Below are positions 33,301-39,259 of a stretch of DNA of 39,259 nucleotides, in pieces (the first letter of the stretch is position 1; each line of letters starts with the position of its first letter). The position numbers and the translations under genes are program-made. Origin of the DNA: Pirellulales bacterium (GTDB taxonomy: Bacteria; Planctomycetota; Planctomycetia; Pirellulales; JACPPG01); the NCBI GenBank assembly GCA_036490175.1, contig DASXEJ010000222.1:1-39259 (forward strand), given 5' to 3'. The notes below the pieces were generated by a model. It made no database searches. It saw nothing but the letters and a program-made list of their open reading frames with translations, and was not told where the DNA came from.

Positions 33301-34942
33301 CAACATGCCGCTGGTGGCTTCGCGACCGATCGACGGGCCGACCTGGGTTTCGCAGCTCACCGTGTGGGCCCAAAAGAAAGCGGCCACCGCCGGCAAGGTG
33401 CGGTTGATCTTCAAGGACGCCAATCTCACGCCCGTCGAGGTACCCGGCCGAGTGCAGGCCGTGATCCTGGACCCAAGCGGCGCTTCGAACACAATCTTGC
33501 TGAGCAAGGATATCAGCTACCCGGCACAAGTCGCGGGGACGATCATGACGATCACTACTCGCACCAACCTGGGCAGCGGCCAACCGGTGCGCATCACGAC
33601 GACGGGCAAGCTTCCGGTGGCGCTCGTGGCCGACACAACCTACTACGCGCATGTGCTGAAAACCGGGACAGCCACGTCACTGACAATACATCGCAGTCAC
33701 GCCGAGGGCGCGGCGGGCGCCAAACCACTTAGCCTGGAGGGGGGCAAGGGGCCGTTGATGCTCGTCGCCTGCGATACCCTGAGCGAGGCTTCGTTGACAC
33801 TTTCCCCGCGTAGCGCGGCCGGTGCCTATCGGATTCATATTCAGGGAGAGAGCCAGATATTTCGCACGTACGCCTCCAGCGACACGCCCGGACTGGTGGT
33901 CGAATTGCCAGGCTTGGGCGACTTGCCGCTGGATGCGACATTTGGCCCCGCCGAATTCCACTTTCGCATGCGACCGGGGCACAAGACGTTGACTTTGACC
34001 ACGACCAAAGAGCGTAGCCACCTGGTGCAGCCGGTGGCCGTATTGGATCTGGATCGCCACAAGCTGGGTAGCTTCGATTACGACATCGGCCACACGACGA
34101 CCGTCGACATTCCGATTCCTGATTCGCAGGCGGGCAAAATACTGAAGCTGGCCAAGGGCTTGGAAGAGTATTCTCCCCGCTCACCATTGACTTTGCCCAC
34201 GTTACGGCTGGGAGGCACCGAGCGATATATCTCGATGTCGCCGTCACAGTGGTTTAGTCCGTTGGCGGCGCTCGACAAATCGGTCGTGGCGTTCTGGCCG
34301 ATGCAGGAGCCCGAAGGGACGCGCCATGATGCAACGGGGCACAAACGCGACCTGACCGAGAATCACGGTCCGATTGAATCCGATCCGCACAGCCCGCTCG
34401 GCAGCGCCGTGCAATTCGCTCCCACTGGCAACGGATTTCTCAGTAGTCCGGATGCTGCGTTCCGTGCCCGGGGCAGCTTTTCCGTGTGGGGCTGGGTGCG
34501 GCTCGATGAATTCGAGACGTCGCGATATTTGTTCGTCAAAGGAGGGGACGTTCACAACAACCCCAATAGTTGCGAATGGGCAATCTACGCGCTGCCGAAG
34601 CCTTCGGGACGAATCTACTTTCAAGCCCGCGTCGGCAAGAAGTATGCCTTTACGCCCGGCATCTCGCTTGCGGCCGACGGCCGGCTGCACTTCGTGCTCG
34701 CTTGGCATGACGCGGTGGCAAAGAAGATCATGCTGCAAGTCGATCAGGGGGCGATCGTATCGCAGACCTTGGGAGGTGCGATCAATACCGGCGACGCGCC
34801 GTTCAATGTCGGCGGCAGCGCCGCGAATGGCAGCGGCTGGATCGGCACCGTGGCGGCCGTAGGATATGCGCAAAAAGCGCTGACTGCGACCGAACGGAAT
34901 CTGCTTTACAACGGCGGCAGCGGCTTGCAATATCCGTTCTGA
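30371..34942 (+). CDS. Tat-exported giant polysaccharide-active protein (RIFT barrel / exo-rhamnogalacturonan-lyase-like) with C-terminal LamG domain
   Basis: The protein has 1523 residues with a GTG start after AGAGAGAAG; the nearby ATG is out of frame. Tat motif TRRDLLKIGALGTLGG lies at residues 25-40. The N-terminal domain begins SWPVTVGVPFANGALTSIDG, as in RIFT-barrel domains of exo-rhamnogalacturonan lyase-like proteins (PcRGLX type). A middle region (about 610-1000) is rich in aromatic helices, consistent with an alpha/alpha toroid: AHADFDEWNFGDLRLFRDG, WDNGGYNCCDLFWWQWYRTG, HNARHMMDVDTIAHS. The C-terminal 210 residues are a LamG/concanavalin-like domain (DKSVVAFWPMQEPEG, GSFSVWGWVRLDEF). 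Two small modules (near residues 355-395 and 1060-1120) repeat the pattern TTYYxHV...SLTxHRS. It probably cleaves or binds an acidic or pectin-like polysaccharide outside the membrane. Activity is inferred. Confidence 0.68.
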   Translation: MVEPNEPRTPSRDHDRTAAPSAEVTRRDLLKIGALGTLGGWELLTAARQAGAAAAAEPGLAPVPLQFDEPGDRPAGSTSWPVTVGVPFANGALTSIDGLSISTGDAATPSQFTRALDWRTGTKSISWVHCDFQTTLGGHARPAATLHAAQVDPAKGNPAPTPAVTVTDSGTHFKVDTGAISFTCSKTSFNLFDSFAVADKALLRSSSLYWKDVQGNLYEGKHVVDGVTVEKSGPLRAVLRYDGWYRTAHGTPKLRYSVWLHAFAGLPFVRIYNKLIWTENLTLYVSIDPTMSELATKSLFADRAGTAGYVSHGWSTGDQVKWAYSHSDVNAKGAIQFYDNTSKAGAAVVVLPKVEGPPLDREATYYVHVKSDTSLTLHRSEADAKSGAAAIKFLDQGVYAHDGVTYGGRHYLQAQQPVLADWGMKFDLAAPATHTAIDVAGAVSPAAYDLKSVQSVTAWQAAHGNTSLTPGHGNATKEHNLAGWAEAQFANGAGLAVAVKGLAQQVPKALHIDETSLTIKLWGGLPMSLAEEDRVLPSFKEHGYPKEWLAFSGEANPVGISKTHEIWLWPTQSVAQNRLINDLVQRPVACCPAPEHACATDYVLGIRARSQSPASYDFVEAALEHMLHYLTARDNAHADFDEWNFGDLRLFRDGAVRTWDNGGYNCCDLFWWQWYRTGRRHFLEEGIHNARHMMDVDTIAHSQKVSGGNNTYVRIAGRTHHYATLQWGWPTPYGDLYADHPSYLLLCWLMTGYEVARVVLDTKCTERRDANYGDPGNLSGYVAARTSREQYGAAQPKFVYYEFTGDERFYQAGRNWLELAMNAQATSGETNGNGTRLFPNNNFWGFFYEAFLYAHRHSGESALLTAVAQTVDDFAVSQTSNYDAPNFRCSWPAPSRFGRARSSLVAHVAAYKKSADKRYLQYPVDRVLRQCRTVQSAGLLPGYDVIEGILAPAFVRDALMLLGTMADAGFPTIDWPGNMPLVASRPIDGPTWVSQLTVWAQKKAATAGKVRLIFKDANLTPVEVPGRVQAVILDPSGASNTILLSKDISYPAQVAGTIMTITTRTNLGSGQPVRITTTGKLPVALVADTTYYAHVLKTGTATSLTIHRSHAEGAAGAKPLSLEGGKGPLMLVACDTLSEASLTLSPRSAAGAYRIHIQGESQIFRTYASSDTPGLVVELPGLGDLPLDATFGPAEFHFRMRPGHKTLTLTTTKERSHLVQPVAVLDLDRHKLGSFDYDIGHTTTVDIPIPDSQAGKILKLAKGLEEYSPRSPLTLPTLRLGGTERYISMSPSQWFSPLAALDKSVVAFWPMQEPEGTRHDATGHKRDLTENHGPIESDPHSPLGSAVQFAPTGNGFLSSPDAAFRARGSFSVWGWVRLDEFETSRYLFVKGGDVHNNPNSCEWAIYALPKPSGRIYFQARVGKKYAFTPGISLAADGRLHFVLAWHDAVAKKIMLQVDQGAIVSQTLGGAINTGDAPFNVGGSAANGSGWIGTVAAVGYAQKALTATERNLLYNGGSGLQYPF
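31380..31575 (+). repeat. Small inserted module, copy 1, in the RIFT/LamG protein
   Basis: It encodes the pattern EATYYVHVKSDTSLTLHRSE followed by ADAKSGAAAIKF. The same order (TTYYAHV, SLTIHRSH, GAKPLSL) recurs near 33620-33760. The unit resembles the short TTYYV modules seen in many bacterial surface proteins. Confidence 0.5.
33535..33775 (+). repeat. Small inserted module, copy 2, in the RIFT/LamG protein
   Basis: It encodes VALVADTTYYAHVLKTG, then TSLTIHRSHAEGAAGAKPL, matching copy 1 (about 31380-31575) in motif order. It is preceded by a beta-rich stretch (GTIMTITTRTNLGSGQPVRI). Confidence 0.5.
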
Positions 34943-35301
34943 AAAGATCGCACGGCCTGAGGGGTGTTTGTTGGTGCGCTGGGTGCGCGCTGGATTGGCG
35001 CGCCAGAATCTTGTGACGCGACAATGTGGGAGCAACCCGTGACTGCGGTGCATCACGTTGCGGACGGCGGTATCAGGAATTTTCTTCCTCACGTGTGAGG
35101 GGCCGGGGGCCCAAGTTTCGCATTAACAATAGGGAGCAATTAGAGCGACCTGCGGGCCGGAAGTCCGAGAGCGTGCGTTTCGTCGGGATATGCCGTCCTG
35201 CGGGCCAGTCAGAGCGACGGCCCGGACATCGCGGTGGCGCGATCCGCAGGTTACAATCGCCACGCATCCACCTTCGCCCATTCCACTTGCGGTGCGGTCC
35301 C
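34943..35301 (+). other. Non-coding gap before the ECF sigma factor
   Basis: About 360 bases, all with plus-strand genes on both sides. It holds a GC hairpin GCGCGC-TGGATTG-GCGCGC (34985-35003) that could end the giant gene's transcript, though no T run follows. A TACAAT (35252-35257), about 45 bases before the sigma-factor ATG, might be a -10 with no good -35. A weakly coding frame here is the upstream extension of the sigma gene and is not kept. Confidence 0.4.
34985..35003 (+). terminator. GC-rich hairpin downstream of the giant gene
   Basis: GCGCGC (34985-34990) and GCGCGC (34998-35003) pair around TGGATTG, 43 bases after the stop at 34942. It is weak as an intrinsic terminator because no T run follows. 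Confidence 0.25.
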
Positions 35302-35928
35302 ATGACCGATGTCACTCGGCTGCTGATGCAAGTCGATCAAGGCGATCCGGTGGCCGCCGAGCAATTGCTACCCCTGGTGTATCAGGAATTGCGGCGGCTC
35401 GCCGCGCGCCACCTCGGCCGGGAAAAGGCGGGTCAAACGCTCGACGCTACCGGCCTGGTTCACGAGGCGTATTTGCGTCTGCTGGGCGGAGCAAATCCGC
35501 AAGTATGGCACGGACGCGGTCATTTCTTTGCCGCCGCGGCCGAAGCCATGCGGCGCATCCTGGTCGATAAGGCGCGCCGGCGCAAGGCCGTGAAGCATGG
35601 CGGTGATCGGGCCCGCGTCAATCTGGACGCGGTGCTATCGTTGGCCGAGATGGCGCCAGCGACAGACCTGCTGGCTCTCGACGAGGCTCTAACGCGATTG
35701 GCCCAACTCGCGCCGGCCAAGGCCGAGGTTGTAAAGCTACGTTACTTCGCCGGGCTGAGCATGAACCAGGTGGCGGAAGTGCTGCAGATTTCGCTGGCTA
35801 CCGTGGAACGCTATTGGACCTATTCCCGCAGTTGGCTGTACGCCGAGCTGAGCGATTCCGATCGGCCTGAACCGCCGGCGCCAGGTAAAGCGGCAGGCAA
35901 GGCCGCGACCAGCGAAGATAAGTCGTAG
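35302..35928 (+). CDS. ECF-type RNA polymerase sigma factor (planctomycete kinase-associated type)
   Basis: The protein has 208 residues. The ATG at 35302 is chosen because the protein then begins [20 protein letters not shown], the usual start of this family; the long upstream frame has no motif. Region 2 includes [34 protein letters not shown] and [22 protein letters not shown]. Region 4 has [30 protein letters not shown], the helix-turn-helix that reads the -35 box. It belongs to the TIGR02999-like group of ECF sigma factors, expanded in planctomycetes and commonly paired with Ser/Thr kinases. Its tail ([18 protein letters not shown]) is low-complexity. No anti-sigma factor is adjacent. 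A kinase gene starts 41 bases downstream, so phosphorylation control is plausible. Confidence 0.9.
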   Translation: MTDVTRLLMQVDQGDPVAAEQLLPLVYQELRRLAARHLGREKAGQTLDATGLVHEAYLRLLGGANPQVWHGRGHFFAAAAEAMRRILVDKARRRKAVKHGGDRARVNLDAVLSLAEMAPATDLLALDEALTRLAQLAPAKAEVVKLRYFAGLSMNQVAEVLQISLATVERYWTYSRSWLYAELSDSDRPEPPAPGKAAGKAATSEDKS

Positions 35929-35969
35929 TAGTACCAGGCACAGAAAACGGCATCGCACCAAACAATCGC

Positions 35970-38900
35970 ATGACCGAACCACCTGATAACGTCGAAAGCA
36001 TTTTCTTTGCCGCCCTGACCAAGGCCGGGCCTGCCGAACGTGCCGCCTATTTGGACGAGGCCTGCCGTGACGCTCCGCAGCTGCGTCGCAGCGTCGAGCG
36101 CCTGTTGGAAGCGCACGCCAAGGCCGGCGGATTTCTGGAAGGTTCTCCGGCCGAGCTGCTGCCGACCGTGGATCGGCCCGAAGACGGGCAGCCGCCCGGT
36201 CGTACCGCGCCTGCGGCTGACGACCTGGTGGGCACTTTTGTCGGCCCTTACAAGCTGCTCGAGCAGATTGGTGAAGGGGGCATGGGCGTGGTGTACATGG
36301 CCGATCAGCAGACGCCGATTCGTCGTCGGGTCGCGCTCAAGGTCATCAAGCCTGGCTTGGACACCCGGCAAGTGATTGCCCGCTTCGAGGCCGAGCGGCA
36401 GGCCTTGGCACTGATGGATCATCCCAATATCGCCCGGGTGCTCGACGCGGGTACAGCCGACTCGGGCCGGTCGTACTTCGTGATGGAATTGGTTCGCGGC
36501 GTGCCCATCACGGAATACTGCGACCAAAACAATCTACCGCTGCACGAGCGGCTGGAACTTTTCGGGCAAGTCTGCCATGCCGTGCAGCACGCGCATCAAA
36601 AGGGGATCATCCACCGCGATATCAAGCCGTCGAACGTGTTGGTGACCATGAACGACGGCCGCGCGGTGCCGAAGATCATCGACTTTGGCGTCGCCAAGGC
36701 GACCAACCAGCAGTTGACCGACAAAACGCTGTTCACGAATTTTGCCCAAATGGTCGGTACGCCGCTGTACATGAGCCCCGAACAGGCAGAAATGACCAGC
36801 CTGGACGTGGACACCCGCACCGATATTTATTCGCTGGGGGTGCTTCTTTATGAATTGCTGACCGGCACCACACCGTTCGATCGCAAGTCGCTGCGCGATG
36901 CGGCCTATGACGAGATCCGCCGCATCATTCGCGAGCAAGTACCGCCGCGCCCCAGCCAGCGGATCAGCACGCTGGGCCAAAAGCGGACCGTGGTGGCCGC
37001 GCATCGCCAGGCCGATCCCAACCGATTGAGCCAATTGATGCAGGGCGATCTCGATTGGATCGTGATGAAGGCGCTGGAAAAAGATCGCACACGCCGCTAC
37101 GAGACGGCCACCGGGCTGGCTGCGGATTTACGGCGCTACTTGCTCAATCAGCCTGTCGAGGCCGGGCCGCCTTCGTCGTTGTACCGCTTCCGCAAGTTCG
37201 CGCGCCGCAACCGCACCGCGATCGTGACCGCCAGCGCGCTGATGATCGCCATGATCTTGGCCACGGCGGTCAGTAGCTGGCAAGCCGTCCGGGCCACGCG
37301 CGCCGAACGACGGGCCGAGCTCGCCCGGGCTGCCGAATCCGTACAACGAGCCAAAGAGCACGACGCCAAGTTGATCGCCGAAGTCGAGCGGAACAAAGCC
37401 GAAGAACAACGGGCCCTGGCGATTCAAAAGACCGCCGAAGCGCTGGCCAGCGCCGATCGCGAGAAACAGGCCCAACAGGAAGCGGCCCGCGAACGAGACA
37501 AGGCCTTGGCGCTGACGCGGCGCACGCTGGTGCAATCGGTCGACGAGCTGATTGCCAAGGCAGAGTATCTGTGGAAGTCGGGGCCGCAGGCCAAAACCGA
37601 GGCGCTCGCCGCGATTCGTAGCGCCGCTCAGCTTCGTCGCGAGGCGTCCCCCGTTTCAGACGCTACGTCGGTTTCCCAGGAGGGCGAGATCGACGAATAC
37701 GAAGCCCGCTGGCTCAATCAATCGCCGCGCCTCGATCGTATAGCGGCAAAATGGCTGCTCTGTGCCGGTCTGGTGCAAGAAGGGACATTTACGTATAGCA
37801 CGCCCGGGTTCAGTGGGGTTGATCGTATCGCGGTATCCCCATGTGGGACAAAGATTGCCATGCGGCGATCCGTACCGGACGCCAAGATTGTCGACATTAT
37901 CATTCTCGATCAGAGCGGAAAGATGCTGGCGCGCGCGCCAGGCGGTGCGGCGAATTCTCCCCTTCCTTTCGCATTCAGCGACGAATCGCACCTGTGCGTC
38001 GGAGCAGGGCACGTTTGGGAGTACACGCTTCCAGAGCAACCGGTCGCTGCACCGCTTAAAAACCCCAAGCGGCTGTCGTGGCAGACGCCCTCCTCCCTAT
38101 TGCGGCAGACTGAAGAATCCGACGGTGTCGCGCTGAGGAGTGTGAATGACCGTTTCGTCGCCACGACGGAAGAAAACCAGCTATTTCTTCACGCCAAGAA
38201 CGTCGCCAATGCGCCTCGCGGTTTGCTCTGGACTTTGCCCACCAATGGTTCATTTGTCGATTGCGATTTCGTTGGGGATCGATTGTTCTTCCTCGCAACT
38301 CACGCTTTCGGTCTCAGCGCGCCCAGGATCGTTGGATTTTTTGATGCCAACACATCCATTCGTCGCACGATATCCGTACCGGCCGTTTCGCGATTCTCAG
38401 GTTCCAATAACGCTGGGATCATTCCCTACGATGGGGGAGTTTACATTTACGAGGGCGATTCTTCGGCACTTCAGTATTCGCAGGAGATAAGGTTTCTTCG
38501 CTGGGCGTCTGATCTGCCAGAGATTCCGGTCCAGCAATTGAATACAGGCACTGGAATTACAACCGTCGACTCTGCACAGTCGAATGGCGTGAGCGTGGGC
38601 CTTACCGACGGCGCCGTGGTCTGCCTCGACGCGCAGGGGGTGGAAAAATGGCGTACCCCCGTCGGAACGGCATCGGAATGGACGCACAGGACGGAGAGTT
38701 CGTTTGCATTCGCGTTTTACTCGCTGTGTGCCTACGCCGGCGACCAGGGTCAGGCCATTGTGCTAATCTCGAAGGCGCTCCGTGAGGATGGCCGCATACG
38801 GGAACGCGTCCGCGTCCTTCGTTCCGAGGATGGCGCCGAAGCGACTCTGGCGATGCCCAGCGATGCTGAATTCGTACGTGCGACGGCCGACAACCGGCTT

Positions 38901-39259
38901 CTCATATATAAGCAAGGCACCGGAAGCAGCGAAAAGACGTTGCTCGTCGACGTACTTAGTCACGACATCGTTAAGGAAATTGATGGGGCGCCGGTGTTCT
39001 CGTCGGAATCGTCCAAACCCAAGACGGTTTTGTCCGTTCGTACCGTAAGCAGCCTTCAATTTTGGCAACTCAAGGATTTTTCGTTCATCGGTGAGTTGCC
39101 GATCGCGCGCGACGACGGAGATTCCGACGAGACTAAGCGTTTGGGACTATATTTCGACGAGGATGAAAGGTTTGCGCTGATCATGCAAGGGCCGCGACCG
39201 GCTAATTCCTCGACCACAGTTACTTTCGACGATGTGGTCGTGGTTTGCTTGTCCCCTTT
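35970..39259 (+). CDS. Transmembrane Ser/Thr protein kinase (Hanks type), C-terminus cut by the right edge
   Basis: The frame is open from the ATG at 35970 to the window edge: 1096 complete codons and no stop. The N-terminal helical region (about residues 1-85) is followed by a full Hanks kinase domain: glycine loop IGEGGMGVV (from Ile100), VALKVIK with Lys124, HRDIKPSNV with Asp217, and DFG with Asp238. An activation segment [13 protein letters not shown] and [15 protein letters not shown] follow. One membrane span (about residues 418-437, [20 protein letters not shown]) and a long charged coiled coil (about 440-515) follow. The outer part (from about 560) is beta-rich with weak propeller-like blades ([34 protein letters not shown]) and no clean WD40 or TPR. 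It is probably a sensor kinase controlling, or controlled with, the ECF sigma factor upstream. Confidence 0.92.
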   Translation, partial: MTEPPDNVESIFFAALTKAGPAERAAYLDEACRDAPQLRRSVERLLEAHAKAGGFLEGSPAELLPTVDRPEDGQPPGRTAPAADDLVGTFVGPYKLLEQIGEGGMGVVYMADQQTPIRRRVALKVIKPGLDTRQVIARFEAERQALALMDHPNIARVLDAGTADSGRSYFVMELVRGVPITEYCDQNNLPLHERLELFGQVCHAVQHAHQKGIIHRDIKPSNVLVTMNDGRAVPKIIDFGVAKATNQQLTDKTLFTNFAQMVGTPLYMSPEQAEMTSLDVDTRTDIYSLGVLLYELLTGTTPFDRKSLRDAAYDEIRRIIREQVPPRPSQRISTLGQKRTVVAAHRQADPNRLSQLMQGDLDWIVMKALEKDRTRRYETATGLAADLRRYLLNQPVEAGPPSSLYRFRKFARRNRTAIVTASALMIAMILATAVSSWQAVRATRAERRAELARAAESVQRAKEHDAKLIAEVERNKAEEQRALAIQKTAEALASADREKQAQQEAARERDKALALTRRTLVQSVDELIAKAEYLWKSGPQAKTEALAAIRSAAQLRREASPVSDATSVSQEGEIDEYEARWLNQSPRLDRIAAKWLLCAGLVQEGTFTYSTPGFSGVDRIAVSPCGTKIAMRRSVPDAKIVDIIILDQSGKMLARAPGGAANSPLPFAFSDESHLCVGAGHVWEYTLPEQPVAAPLKNPKRLSWQTPSSLLRQTEESDGVALRSVNDRFVATTEENQLFLHAKNVANAPRGLLWTLPTNGSFVDCDFVGDRLFFLATHAFGLSAPRIVGFFDANTSIRRTISVPAVSRFSGSNNAGIIPYDGGVYIYEGDSSALQYSQEIRFLRWASDLPEIPVQQLNTGTGITTVDSAQSNGVSVGLTDGAVVCLDAQGVEKWRTPVGTASEWTHRTESSFAFAFYSLCAYAGDQGQAIVLISKALREDGRIRERVRVLRSEDGAEATLAMPSDAEFVRATADNRLLIYKQGTGSSEKTLLVDVLSHDIVKEIDGAPVFSSESSKPKTVLSVRTVSSLQFWQLKDFSFIGELPIARDDGDSDETKRLGLYFDEDERFALIMQGPRPANSSTTVTFDDVVVVCLSP

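Noticed and set aside
1..39259. tRNA, rRNA, CRISPR, IS or prophage elements
   Set aside because: No T-loop-like motif outside coding sequence, no evenly spaced repeats and no transposase, integrase or phage protein was found by reading; small RNAs cannot be excluded.

Overview
The window looks like chromosomal DNA of a planctomycete, probably from the Pirellulales side of the phylum (inference; no marker gene is present). The evidence is a set of family signatures: a DUF1501 protein stop-to-start coupled to a PSCyt1/DUF1549/DUF1553 cytochrome-like giant, a surface protein with an N-terminal LETLEERLL (LEPR-type) sorting motif, a PEP-CTERM-tagged esterase, many Tat-exported proteins, and an ECF sigma factor next to a Hanks-type Ser/Thr kinase. 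The DNA is GC-rich, so long antisense shadow frames are common. No rRNA, tRNA, CRISPR array, transposase or prophage gene was seen.

Region 1-12.9 kb, all on the minus strand: the N-terminus of a bestrophin-like channel (cut by the left edge), glutamate decarboxylase, a YafJ-type class II glutamine amidotransferase, a secreted lactonase-type beta-propeller, then a four-gene block of exported proteins (unknown secreted protein, unknown Tat protein, DUF1501, PSCyt1/DUF1549/DUF1553), and an O-methyltransferase.

Region 13-26.8 kb, mixed strands: a GT-C-like membrane protein fused to TPRs, a PEP-CTERM alpha/beta hydrolase, a Tat-exported sulfite-oxidase-family molybdoenzyme, a long Cys/Met-metabolism PLP enzyme, a beta-lactamase-fold serine hydrolase, a tiny Cys-rich secreted protein, an alkyladenine DNA glycosylase, a small helical protein, a Tat-exported NHL beta-propeller and two small membrane proteins. 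These are mostly single-gene units with divergent or convergent gaps.

Region 27-35 kb is the most distinctive part: two divergently transcribed giant exported carbohydrate-active proteins. On the minus strand is a LEPR surface protein whose GH64-like beta-1,3-glucanase domain keeps its catalytic Glu/Asp pair but is interrupted by two fibronectin-III-like modules. On the plus strand is a 1523-residue Tat-exported protein resembling RIFT-barrel/(alpha/alpha) exo-rhamnogalacturonan-lyase-type enzymes, with a C-terminal LamG domain and two copies of a small inserted module. Together they suggest a locus for binding and degrading complex polysaccharide.

Region 35-39.3 kb, plus strand: an ECF sigma factor and, 41 bases downstream, a transmembrane Ser/Thr kinase that runs off the right edge. 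It has an unusual propeller-like C-terminal region, and the pair is a probable signal-transduction unit.
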